The notes beneath the pieces are model-generated. The model had not been told where the DNA came from, searched no databases, and saw nothing but the letters and a program-made list of their open reading frames with translations. Positions 46,201-57,443 of a stretch of 64,000 nucleotides of DNA are shown piece by piece (within the stretch, counting starts at the first letter, position 1; each line of letters opens with the position of its first letter). The translations under genes and the position numbers were made by a program. The DNA is taken from assembly GCA_029532415.1 (NCBI GenBank), contig JAQOTA010000060.1, forward strand, positions 992,001 through 1,056,000. The letters run 5' to 3'. Source of the DNA: Marasmius tenuissimus. Lineage: Eukaryota > Basidiomycota > Agaricomycetes > Agaricales > Marasmiaceae.

Positions 46201-47964
46201 GTGAGACCGACATTCCAAAGCCGCCGGAAAAGAAAGATGTTGACGTGATCGTGGCTGGTCTTCCCTGGTGAGCCAGAACATATGAACGCTGATACTCACT
46301 ACTGACGTATGCCGGCGCGTTGGCTCGCAGTCAGCCTCATTCAGACCTGAATATGTTCAAAAAGGCAGATGACCGGAAGAGCAACTTGATCCTGACGATG
46401 CTTTCATACGTCGACTTCTACCAGCCATCCTACGTTTTCATTGAAAACGTTCCGGGTTTCCTTCGTTTCAACCTGGGCGCTACCCAGAAGGATCGGTACA
46501 CGACGGAAGGAGGTATCATACAGGGTGGGCTCAAACTACTGACCCGGGCGTTGACTGAAATGAAGTGAGTCGCGAGTAGTCACATCTGAGATTCCCACAA
46601 GGCTTGTGGGTTTGACCAAATGTTTTTTTTAGCTATCAGTTGCGATTCGCACTGCTACAGGCCGGGCACTACGGAACTCCCCAAGACCGTATTCGGTTCA
46701 TCCTGGTGGCAGCAAAGATCGGGAAACCCCTCCCACAGCTCCCGCAACCTACACATGAGTTTGAAAACCCGAATAGTCTTCCCATGCGACTGGCGGATGA
46801 GCGAGTTGCTCGGCCCATCTCGACGGTGCGAGGCAGAGCGCTGCACGGCATGGTGTCGATTAAGGATGCATGCCATGACTTGGCACGTTGGGACTGGTGA
46901 GCTTTGGTTTGAACAAGTCAAAGTCAAAGATTGCTAACTCGGACACAGGCACCCTCCGAATATACGCAGATTGATACCTGCGAAACAGGAAGAGTTCCGT
47001 AAGCGGAAGAGGGATCTTAGGATACCTGCTGAACGGTGTGAGGCGAAGAAAGCATACTGTGGCACTAAGGGTCCTATGAACTATTTCCATGCGCCAAAGA
47101 CAAGATACCAGAAACAAGCAAGAGCGCACCATAGCCTTGATCTACAGCATTATACAAAGATTGTGGGCAATCCAAAAGCTCAACGGTGCGTAAATCACCA
47201 GTGTACAGGTATCAGTTCCTTCATTCACCCATCCGCGTAGAACGTGGGGAGTACCGCTCATTGCGGGAGCCGACTTCAAATGTGAGCAATCGTTCCTTTA
47301 CCAGCGGTATCAGAATCTGACCACCTTGGGCCTCTAGATCTTCGGTCCAGTGACAGGCAGTACCAGATGCACAACGCTGACTCGGGGATAGGCCGAAAGG
47401 CTTACAAGCCTAGTAAGAGTGATCTCATTCGATTCAATCACGTTCTTGGCGTTCTCAAACCTTCTCCTTTGAAAAGCGCTCTATGGTCGACCAGATTCAA
47501 GAAGTTGTTTTAGGACGACTATCACCAACGTCGATCCTACAGCGAAACAGGGCTGGGTCCTGAATCCATGGGTAGGGAATGTGCCTCTCACGTGCCTTTT
47601 GATTTGCTGATTATCGTTCCCACTCGGTCAGTGCAATCGCATCTTCTCTGTTCGAGAGTTAGCTAGATCTCAAGGTTTCCCTGACCGGTTCGTCTTCTAC
47701 GCAGCTAAAGACAATGTGATTACCGTGAGTTATAATTCCGTTGCTTTCTTCGCCTGCTGCTGACCGCGCTCGGATTCTTATAGATGGTGCGTCGAATGTC
47801 CGAGTCGTATGCCTGATGATATACTCACTCGTTGATCTTAGCACCGAATGATTGGCAACGCCGTGCCTTTTCCTCTTTCAGCTGCGCTTGCTCGTGAACT
47901 TTTACTCGTGGACTTGAAGTACTGGAAGGCTCGACGCGACGATGTCGACATGTCTGACGACTGA
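43252..47964 (+). CDS. DNMT1-type DNA (cytosine-5) methyltransferase (RFTS, two BAH domains, catalytic domain)
   Basis: About 1,200 residues in some 20 exons, starting MSRVKRPTALELSFGETRPK. An RFTS-like domain spans LNDFALYDRAHQNEYMFISA to ETAWYLLQTPSKSYQPFWRH. Two BAH domains follow (YEIGDVVLMATGFDQEENKD and RLFDFILYHNGDAKGDTKTP). Catalytic motifs are in order: I (KAIDLFGGAGAFGVGMAAAH), II (YAIELTPSAAKTYR), IV (VAGLPCQPHSDLNMF), VI (YVFIENVPGFLRF), VIII (GHYGTPQDRIRFILVAA) and X (MHRMIGNAVPFPLSAAL). The Cys codon of PCQ is split TG|T by an intron (donor after 46268). The Met before HRMIGNAV comes from a 3-nt exon at 47784-47786. The stop is 47962-47964. DNMT1-type enzymes maintain CG methylation after replication; that role is inferred. 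Confidence 0.92.
47784..47786 (+). other. 3-nt microexon (ATG) in the methyltransferase gene
   Basis: TTCTTATAG|ATG|GTGCGT. The codon supplies Met between NVIT and HRMIGNAV, matching the TMHRxIGNAV pattern of DNMT1-type enzymes. Reading on into GTGCGT reaches a stop, and skipping the codon would drop a conserved residue. Confidence 0.6.
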
Positions 47965-48108
47965 ACGCTTCACGTTTTTGTAGCAGTAGCATTACCCTGT
48001 AGCTATGAAACTGTATCTCGGGAATTTTGAAGGAGGAATGTAGTACTAGTTGGTTCAGAGACACTGCGTCACCGTGGGAGTATTTGCTTCTCCACCTCAT
48101 CCATATCC

Positions 48109-49161
48109 ATGCGACTCCGTCTTGTAACCTTCGACATTCTACACACCCTGATTACGCCCCGCTGGCCGGTACACGTGCAATATGCCAGGGTATTTGAAAA
48201 CTTTCTTGGAGGTTCCTCCAATCCAAGTCCTACATCCTAGCTATTACTTCTGACACGAAAGGATCAGGAGCAAGCAATCTGAACTTGGATCCTTCCCGAG
48301 TCAAGGCAGCATTCAAGGTCTCCTTGTCTCAACTTCAAGTTGAGAAGCCTGTGTATATCGGGGATCAAGGCAGCCGTGGGTGGTGGCAAGAGGTCATAAA
48401 ACGGACGATACTTGGGAGTTGTAAAGTTGACGAGAGTTGTTGAGTTTGCTTCCTCCACTATGCCCACACTCATTTCTTACACGTCTTGAAGTACTGGAAG
48501 CAAAGCTCCCTCAGATCCACTCTCACCTTATGCATCAATTTAGTTGCAAGGAAGGCTACAAAGCCTTCGATGACGCTCTTCCGACGCGTGAGTTTCAGAA
48601 CGAAGTGTAGGCCCAGCTATTGATTTTCTCGGGGCTTAGATAGTTGAACGACTCGAAGCTTCCAAGATACTCACAGCTGCCGTGAGCAACTCGGACTCCC
48701 GTATGCGTGAGTGCGGGTACGAGAACCTCAACCAACGCTAATGCCGTTCTTCAGATGCTGTCCTCCAGTCCCTTTCATTTCCTTCAACCCTCTCCCCGGT
48801 CCTTCTCAGCGAAGAGGAAGGTATCGAGAAACCTGAAAAAGAGGTCTTTCTGCGCGCCCTAGCCCGGGTGAATGACGCGCAGCGATCCAAGCACGGGAAG
48901 TCTGATTGGGAAGATATTGCGCCCCACGAGTGCTTACACATCGGTGACGATGTTGTCGGGTGAGTCTCTATCAGGAGTTTGCATTACTTGCTCAACGCTC
49001 GGACCGTGCAGGGACTACCAAGGTGCCCAGACCGCAGGGTTTAAGGCTTTGCTTCTGCTTCGTAAAGACGATGAAGGTCAGACCCACCACCCCACGGATG
49101 AGGATCTAGTCGGTGTCAGGACGATTGGCGGTCTGGCAGAAGTCCTCCAACATGTTAAATA
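48109..49161 (+). CDS. HAD-like hydrolase (HDHD3-type)
   Basis: Six exons starting MRLRLVTFDILHTLITPRWP. HAD motif I is FDILHTL, where the usual second Asp (DxD) is His. Motif II is AAVSNSDSRM, the motif III Lys lies in GIEKPEKEVFLRAL, and motif IV is HIGDDVVGDYQGAQTAGF. The cap region includes YIGDQGSRGWWQEVIKRTIL and CKEGYKAFDDALP. The end is GLAEVLQHVK. Most HAD phosphatases use the second Asp as acid/base, so activity may be altered. I recall the same substitution in fungal relatives, which suggests a family trait rather than decay. Substrate unknown. Confidence 0.82.
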
Positions 49162-49365
49162 GAGACCTTACAAATCAGTTTTGGCCTGCGGGTATCACAA
49201 TGCGTCGAATATATCTATCCCATGTTGTGCTTGAGCGCTGAGCTCCGAACGCGTTGCTCGGGAAAAGATTGTCAAAGCGCCGAACAGCCGCGCTGCAACA
49301 CAGAATCGCCACGTGAACGTTATTGCACTCTTCCTTGACTCTCACTCCCCATATTTTCTGCCTCG

Positions 49366-50922
49366 ATGAGGTCCCTCTGGCTCGGTTTACATGCTTTATG
49401 TCTCTTAGGTCTAGCACAGGCTGCAGATACCAAACTTGGTGATCAGGCAATAGACAGGGTGAGTCCAATACCTGCTTGTCATCCAACCCTTCCTCTAACC
49501 TATCTTCCGACTTTGGCTGTAGACTGTTCAACTACGCACGCATTCGATATTTGCACCATACATAGATCAAGATCTTCAAAACCGGTGGGTTTTCAAGCAA
49601 GAGGGGAATATGTTGAGTTGGGCTCACGGTTTGGTGAAAGGTGGTGGGACTTCGGGGCGGATGCCTACATCGTGCGTACCAAATCATCTCTCACTGGCTT
49701 CCATAATTGACAATGTACTCTCTCTCCAGAATACGAACAAACACATCCGATTGACTCGAGCTGCCCCTTCGCAGATGGTGTGTTGTCTGGAGACGCGTTG
49801 CAACGCATCCTTCTAACTATTCTCATGAAAGGGATGGTTGTGGTCGCGGCTACCGTTAACTGCGGCGAACTACGTGGTGGAGGTCGAATTCAAGGTATAT
49901 ATATCCTACCAAAAACTGCCATTGAAAGCACGGCCAATAATATCCTCGAAAGGTCTCGGGGGACAACTCGTTGTACGGGGATGGCTTGGCTATATGGTTG
50001 ACGAAAGAGCGCAAAGAACCAGGCCCAATATTCGGTAACAGAAGTGAGCCTTGGTAACATCAGAACCTGGACCCGCACTTAAACGCGTTTTTCAGATCAA
50101 TTTCACGGGCTGGGAGTCTTCTTGGACACGTATGGTTGACCCATTTGCCCCACCTTCTCGACAATAACACCTCATTTCACCAGATATGCGAACGCCCGAC
50201 ACACATTTTCATTTCCCCGCGTGATTGGGTACGTCGGCGACGGCGAACACGAATACCATTATGCCAATGATGGTGACGGCCAAGAAATCGGCGCCTGCTC
50301 TGTACGTCGCTCCTCGCTTTGCCACGTAACGATTCGTTGAGGTGTACCGAAACAGGCCAACTTCAGACGCACGAACGTCGCTACAAAGCTCAAAATTACC
50401 TACGTCAAGGGGAAGTTCCTCGACGTCAAGGTTCAGTATAAGGCTTGTGAGTATTATCGAATGACTTTCCTCCCTCGACTCAAATTGAACGTCGTGTACA
50501 GGGGATGACTGGTCTGACTGCTTCCGCGTTGAAAATATCACCCTTCCCAGCGGTCCTTTCCTGGGCTTCACCGCGATGACAGGAGATGTATTTGATGCCC
50601 ATGAGTAAGTGCTGTCGTCGCTACGGAGTTGTGTGAATCTCATGGTCTCCCCGATAGCATTATTGCGGTCACGACATACTCCGCTATCACTTCCAATCCC
50701 AGCACGCACAAAGTCGGTGGGAGCTCTGGTTCCTATATAACTTCCTCCTCTGGTTCGTGGTCAGGATTCTTCTTCAAACTCTTCTTGTTCGGCGGAGTCT
50801 GTGCAGGAGGCTACTATGGATGGAAAGAGTACCGGAGGCGACAGGGCTACGGGAGAATGCCTACCTTCGGTGGCGGAGGTGGCGGATTCGGAGGAATGTA
50901 CACAGATAGTAAGAGGTTCTAA
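49366..50922 (+). CDS. VIP36/Emp47-like L-type lectin cargo receptor
   Basis: About ten exons, starting at 49366 with signal peptide SLWLGLHALCLLGLAQA. The L-type lectin domain runs through THSIFAPYIDQDLQNRWWDF, GADAYI, NTNKHIRLTRAAPSQM, GWLWSRLPLTAANYVVEVEF, DNSLYGDGLAIWLTKERKEP and HGLGVFLDTYANARHTFSFP (with the metal/sugar-binding Asp). It continues GYVGDGEHEYHYANDGDGQE and the sheet near FLGFTAMTGDVFDAHDIIA. One membrane helix, SGFFFKLFLFGGVCAGGYYG, is followed by a basic cytosolic tail WKEYRRRQGYGRMP ending DSKRF. Such proteins carry high-mannose glycoproteins between ER and Golgi. The KR-type or FF exit signal is not obvious. Confidence 0.88.
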
Positions 50923-51448
50923 TGAGGGATTGATTATGCATCACTAGTATAGCGCTATCTATCTCGCTCTGAGGCAAACTTGGAGGAACAGTTCCCGGAC
51001 TACCGCCTGTGCACACCGTTGGAGGCACGCTGAGCTCACCATCACCGCGACCGGAATCTTCAATCAAGGCGTGATCATCTATGATACAGAGATATGATGC
51101 GAGGGGAAGTGAGCTGCGTGTACATGGATCATTTGGTTTGTCCGATTGGAGTCGTTGTTAATGGTACAGATCTATCTACTTGAAAAACTACACTACTGAT
51201 ACTATTGCTACGTAAAATGACTAGATATGCAAAAGAACGTGGTTGCGGGCTTGGACACACGCTGCGTCCTGCAATTGTAGGTACGAAAAAATGACTACTG
51301 CTACGATATGAAAATGTATGTAATGACTACACTACTGAGAATTCGATCCAATGCAAGACATGAAATACTACCAAACTAATGATGAGTGAATTGTGGCCCA
51401 AGAAAACGAAGGGGACGGAGCATAAGCAGCTGTTATGAGGGAATTCGT
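50923..51448. other. Convergent intergenic region, 0.5 kb
   Basis: Two genes end here from opposite sides, so it should hold both 3' untranslated regions. It is A/T-richer than the flanking genes. No gene is supported. Confidence 0.45.
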
Positions 51449-54400
51449 TCATACACCGTATCGGGTTGCCAGACGTTCCTGAATCACAGGGGGGAAGGCA
51501 GCAACTTGAGCGGCCCATCCGGCTTCGTCGTGTTGTTTGAACCCGTGTAACAGGGTCGAGAACATATTGTTGAGCTCGGGCGAGGGTGAATTCCATCTTA
51601 CTATTGAGTTGCAGAACCATAGCAGACTCTGCAATAGAGGCAGCACGTTGAGCCCAAGAAAACAGTACAGAGCACATAAAAAACAAACCTTGGCAATACC
51701 AGCGGGGTTCACTTGTATCATTGTGCACAGCCCTCGGAAAGCCGAATCCTTCTCTTCGTTATCCCGAATTTCGTACAACGCCTGGCACCATGCTTGCGCG
51801 AACTCCGGAAGGTGTGGTGCAACCAGGTTGGGATGCATCAGACCAATCCGACCAATGGAAACCGCAGCATTTTCGTGGAGGCTGCGAGGCGCTTTGGGGT
51901 GGAGGAGGATAGGAATAAGTCGCGAGATCAGCGGGTTCACCCACTGCTGGAATTCAGGGTCATCTTGAAAGAAAAAATTAAGCCGATATCCTACATTTGG
52001 TCTCGGACAGCTCACCTCGACCATACCGTAATGCGACTTCTCCAACAGACCACGCAGCATTGTTCGACGCGCTAATGAAATCAACCTTCGGCTCGGGGTC
52101 GAGCTGAAGTGTCAGCTCGGCCATGATTCCCGGCATGTGAGGGCGTAGGATTGTGAAGCAACCCATTGCCATGTCGCCAACGAGTGCATAAGCAGATTGG
52201 CGAACAGATGCCTGAGGATGTTTGAGGCAAACTGTGAGCAACGCGAGGAGGTTCGGGTTGCTTTGGTTGATAAAAGGAGCCAGTTGCATCCCAAGACCTT
52301 GCGTGAGGCCTGAGAGGAGATCGAGGGCAACAACGAGGAAGGATTTGTCCGGTTCGTCGAGATCTGGATTCTGCTGGAATGCCTGATATTGGAGGAGGGA
52401 GTGGTGAATGAGCATCGCACATCGTTCGAAGACCGGTCCAGCATAGGGGAGAAAGGATGGTCCCATGGCAATGGTGACAGAGGCGAGACACTAGAAAGTG
52501 GTCAGTATTGGTGCATTGGCCGAAAGCGAGCGACACACCTCCAACAACGGTATGAGATCAACGTCGTCATCTTTCAGTTTCGACCAACGGGCCGTTAATG
52601 GTGGCATGAGTATCTCAACGTAGGTGGGGTTGGAAAGTTCACGGCCGACGGCATCAGCGAGCGTTCCGACAGCATCGTAAAGAATCAGCATATTCTTATG
52701 CTGGTACTTGTCGAATGCAAAGACGAGGTTGCGGAGAACAGGCTCCAGGTAAGGGGCGAGCTCAGTTCCAGCATCCTCTTCCAAAGTGGCGAATGCGCTG
52801 CAACCGGCTTCTTGGACACGTTTGTTGTTGTCCAGTACCATGCGCAATAACTGAGAGCAACCTCATCAGAAAACGGGTGAGTGAGACGCGAGCAAATTAC
52901 TCACTCCTTCCATGGTCGGAATGAAATACTTAGCTTTGTGTTCTTCTGAGATTGGTTGGGTGGTCCAGCTGGCATACCGACCGAGAGTCCAGCACGTTAT
53001 TGAACGGACCAGGGGCTTTGGATCATTCAACGTATTGATGAGATACGGAACGAGTGTCGGAAGGTGTGGCTCTATCGCCTCAATACATCCTACACAGGGG
53101 ATAAGCACAGTCAAAGAGTAAGTCGTATCGGTACGTACCTTCAGCCATAGCCCCCAAAGCAAGGATTCCACTTTCCCTCTGTAACCAATCACTGCTCCAT
53201 AGCTTATCCTTAAGGGGACCAAGCAGCACGTTCAGCAGATCACCACTGAACCGGACCGCGAGGACGTCCAGGGCCGCCGCAGCACATTTCCTCAAGTTCC
53301 ATTCCGTCGACATCTCGTCCGCGAATTCGTCATCATCGAGATAATCGTCTTCCTCGTCGTAATCCAGGGTCTCTTCCCCATATGCGCCAACACGCGGTTT
53401 CTGCTGCTCGTTCTCCTCAGTGCTGTTTGGATCCCTGTCGAGGCCGTGAGCCTTTCCGCCATAGAACCGAGGCTTGATATCCTCCTCCTTATCGGGGACG
53501 GTGGAGTCCTCAGCGTCGCCTTCCAGCCAGAGCAAATCGTCCTCGCCGTAAATCATGCAGTCCAGTAACACAGGCGCCACCTTGCCCAGCAATGGCTGGA
53601 GATACGGCGCCAAATCCGCGTCCTCCGCGAATGTCAACCAGAATTCGCAAGCTTCAAGGGCAACGTTCTCGTTCTTGTCCTTCGTGGAATACAACATGTA
53701 TTCCGCCACGTTGGCCATCTCGGGCATCAGCTTTTCAGGCCGTGCTGCGAGCAACAGAACGAGGGCCTGACAAACGTGTCTGCGGACGGAGGGATCGTCG
53801 TCAGAAGCCCTCTTGAAAAGGCATGCAATGAAGGCGTCGATGTGAACGAAGAGGGATTGGCAGTTGACGGGGACGAAGTACGAAAGACAGGCAACAGCAT
53901 GAGATCGCATCTTCGACGAAGGGTGCTCAGCTAAGGAAAGGAATTTTGGAATCATGAATTCGAGAGGGCGAGTCCCGTTGATTTCGACGTCGAGTTTACG
54001 AGGATAATCTTCGCAGGCTTTTTCGAGGACGTTGAACGCAGCCTGATAAACGTCGCAGTGTGAATCCGATGTATTTAGCGCAGTATCCGGAGAGCAACTC
54101 ACCTCTTGCCTGTCCAAATCAGGATGCTCCAGCATGTTTACCAACTGCGAGAGGCACTCGGGCCAATTTCTAGGTTCCAGCACTCCCAGGAAGGCGACGA
54201 TGTCCTGACTGGCCGCATTGCGTATCATCACCGATTGATCCTCAAACGCGCGCAAGACTGCAGCTTTAACGTAGTGAGCCACTTCGGGTGAAGAGCTGAG
54301 GATGAGACGGGCGTTATTCTTGAGTAAGTAACCTGCGATGGTCCTAATGCGATCTTCCTGCTCGGTAAGGGCACAAAGGATGTGTGCCAGATATGCAATA

Positions 54401-54591
54401 TAGTCCGGTACACGAGTGAAATTGTTCAATTTCTGTGGAATATCATCAATGAGCTAAAAAAATAGAAAAGATTGGTCGATTCTACTTACTTGAGTTATAG
54501 TCCTCTGGACTGCAACTGACATATCGGTGGATTCCTGGATAGTGTTGAGAATTTCCTGCAGACCAGCAGGTTGAGGTGCCCATAAAGCCAT
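51449..54591 (-). CDS. KAP104: Transportin (karyopherin beta-2, Kap104-like)
   Basis: Transportin imports PY-NLS cargo such as hnRNP proteins and Nab2. The start at 54591 reads [24 protein letters not shown] repeats follow: [72 protein letters not shown] and [20 protein letters not shown]. The long acidic loop of the family is present ([20 protein letters not shown]), then [19 protein letters not shown] and [17 protein letters not shown]. The C-terminal repeats include [19 protein letters not shown] [38 protein letters not shown] and [20 protein letters not shown]. The end is [12 protein letters not shown]. Its cargo Nab2 is also encoded in this window at 7.2-9.2 kb. Confidence 0.93.
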
Positions 54592-55512
54592 CGTGAAAGG
54601 AAAAACGCGTTAGAAGTGTGAAAAGGGAATAATGGTGAAGAAAGAGGGTGAGGGTTGGAGGGGATTACTGAAAGAAGATTCGTGCTGCCAATTTCTCTTT
54701 GGCCATGTTGACTCGCCTGTCACAAAGCTCACTAAGTGTCACAGATGTCACAATCGCGATCCTTCAACTTCGCACTCATGTGCTATAAATTTTGTTTGAT
54801 AGCTCATTATAATAAAACTCCTGTCCTCCGGCTCCAAGAGCTGACTTTCATTCGGAAATTCAACATTTTCGCGTCAAGCGTTATTTAGGACCTGTCGATT
54901 TCTGGGTATTCAATAATCAACATGGGCGGTAGCCCATCCTGATTCATGATCATGACTCCAGGCCGCCGTACCCCAGGAAAGTACTTACATACTGTATATG
55001 AGTGAACATGCCGTCAACCCCCAAGTGATCTTCACTAGAGCTCAACGATAGGCATTCAAATTCACGAGCAAACCGTCTTGAAGCTCCTGGACACGGTCCG
55101 AAGAAGCTATCAAGTTCAATACGCGTTAAGCGGTTCGTGGAATACCCCATCGGAATCGTACAGAAGATCTTTATGATTTCTACTTGATTATGTTGATCAA
55201 GTCTTCTAGAAGTGATGGCAAAGTGAAAGAGGCATGTATCGTGACGTGCCAGCTTGCGGGCTATACTTACCGTGGTCTGAATCTGACTGCTCAAGCACAC
55301 TGTATCGGGTTTGCGAGTGACGATCAGCTTTGCGAAACGTTTATTATACACTAGAGGCGGTGTAATCCAAGATCATTAGGTATAGTACTGTGGTGGAGTC
55401 GTCAATCACGCCGTTCATGAAGTACTCGGAAGGCCGAAACTCACCAGTCATGAGGTAGTGCGATATCTCTGGGATTGGTGCAAGGTGACACGGGAACATG
55501 GGCCAGCCACGA
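54592..55512. other. Intergenic, 0.9 kb, with one orphan frame
   Basis: The left end is the transportin promoter. A minus-strand frame of 133 codons at 54950-55351 (MYNKRFAKLIVTRKPDTVCL) has no recognisable motif and no splice partners, so I do not call it a gene. The right end is the 3' side of the carrier gene. Confidence 0.4.
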
Positions 55513-56754
55513 TCATTCCGAATACCTATCTTCCTCTGTGCTTGGCTTCATCGCTTCAATGTACTTGCTAACCCTCTCATACACGGCGAAAACAATCGCC
55601 TGACCAGGAGCGACGCGGAGAATGCGCGGCGTTATACCCTTGTAGAATGATTTGACGCCCTCTTGCTTCCACATATCGTCGGCGATAGCGATTATACGAC
55701 GCATCGCGGATACGCCTGGTTCTGCGGTAGCTTTCTGGAGGCCTATGGAGGTGTAATGATCGGTTTCAGTCTGGGGGAGGGTAGAACAATATTGAAGGTA
55801 CGAACGAGTTTTGATGGTGTCGATGGGCGCATTCGAGAGCGGGCCCGCCGCACCAGAGAGCAAACCGATCAGCATGTGCTGATAGGACGGTAGCTCTACC
55901 AACTCGGGCTGTAGACGGTGGGCAAGTTTCTTCACTTCCTGGTACACAGTAAAATTGGCACCTTGTGGCGTACAATGAGAATCAAAGTCAAGATGACACT
56001 AAACTCCGGAGTACAGACCTTGATTAGTGGCTTGTCGAAGTGCAGTGAGAGAGACCCCGCGATACAGTGTCGAAATTCCTTCCTCCCGAACGATGGTATA
56101 TACTGCGTGTGCAGCGTTACGGTATCTCGGTGTTTCGAGCGGATCGGCGAGAGAGTGCTGCTGGGCTTGTAATCGAATCTTCACCACCTCCATTGGTGTC
56201 ACAACCGCAACAGCCTCCGTAGTTCCTGCACCTAGGCCAGCTGGAACGATGAAATGTGAGCAATGGCTTTCTCGGTGAGAAAGAATGCTCACCGATGAAG
56301 ATATTCCCAACGCTCGTCTTTCCCGTCTCGTCAGCTAACCACCCTTTGTACGCTTCGAAACTGGCGAAACGAATGGCCATCTTCGGCACAATGCCAGACA
56401 GAACAGCACCCAGCCCCTTGTACAATGCCAAAGGTGTTTCACGACGGACGATGTACGCTCCAGTTGCAAAGAAACCCCTTGGTTTGGTCTAAGAATTTAA
56501 CAGTCAGGAATGTGAGCACGCATTGAAATCGTTGAGACTACTCACTCCTGGAACACGCCCGGACCTCGATAGCTGCATACGGACTTTGATTGTATCCAAA
56601 GGCTGACATGCTAACTAAAGAGACCGACTAGAAGTGAGAACGACGACGACGATCGAGGGAAAGAGATACATACCGCTTCACAAGCACCTGCGATACCTCC
56701 TGCAGTGATGTGTATTGCGAAACCGACGGGCTTTTTGGTGGCTGGAGGTGGCAT
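55513..56754 (-). CDS. SFC1: Mitochondrial succinate-fumarate carrier (Sfc1/Acr1-like)
   Basis: Sfc1 exchanges cytosolic succinate for mitochondrial fumarate. The start at 56754 reads MPPPATKKPVGFAIHITAGG. The three carrier signatures are present: QPLDTIKVRMQLSRSGR, TPMEVVKIRLQAQQHSL and APIDTIKTRLQKATAEPG. Other blocks are ETPLALYKGLGAVLSGIVPK, GISTLYRGVSLTALRQATNQ, GANFTVYQEVKKLAH and GITPRILRVAPGQAIVFAVY. About 310 residues in five or six exons; the Arg of KTRLQ is split C|GC by an intron. The AGTTEA and PMEVVKIRLQAQ blocks point to the Sfc1 subgroup rather than citrate or oxoglutarate carriers. Confidence 0.88.
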
Positions 56755-57443
56755 CGTGAAGTAGATATGGCGAGGAGTCAAATGGGAGGGAGGACGAGAG
56801 CTAAGTATTTAGGAGTTCGAGTAATTCCGTCCATAAGAGTGGGGTCGTGCGGAGAAGGGGGGTCTTGGTAAATGTTGGCATGTGAAAATACCACGAACTC
56901 CGCACGGGCGGGGGGACTAGAATCCGAAATCGGGAGTGCTGGGCTCCTTCAAAGCGGGAAGCCGCAAAGGACATTTTGGCAGGGTCTGTTGTCATACGTC
57001 GGGAGATCTCTGAAGATCCGTATGAGGTCTCCGTGCGGAGTGAGGTCATGAGTATTTGTTTCCCCTCCTGGCTCCGGCAACAATATTCGATATCCGGTTT
57101 GTGCTTCTCGCTTGAATACTTGAGTACTATTTGAGAGTTCGGCTTGACGGTGCGTTGGGAATGAAGTTAACCCAAGCTTTGAGTATTCCCTGCGCTGATG
57201 GATGTGCAGTGACATGGGTACGTTCCCGAGTAATCTGCATACTTACCCCACATGGGAGTCAAAAGTCTGGGCTTTTTGAATAGAAATACGTGCCGCTGGC
57301 CTGAACTGAACGTGATGGTGGATGAGAGCGAAGTTGTCGGAATCCGGACTGACTGAGGTTGGCCAAACACGTCCACTGCCAGGCAGCGTACCAACGTTTC
57401 CCACAGTTCCAAGCGGTCAGGCCTCAGGGCTTGACATAACATC
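56755..57443. other. Divergent intergenic region, 0.7 kb
   Basis: Carries the promoters of the carrier (minus) and the homeodomain-like gene (plus). No gene is seen. CGGG-rich patches (CCGCACGGGCGGGGGG) near 56900 could bind zinc-cluster regulators; this is a guess. Confidence 0.4.

Noticed and set aside
54950..55351. 133-codon minus-strand frame between transportin and the carrier
   Set aside because: No domain, no partner exons and no composition like the neighbouring genes; kept only as a note on the intergenic region.
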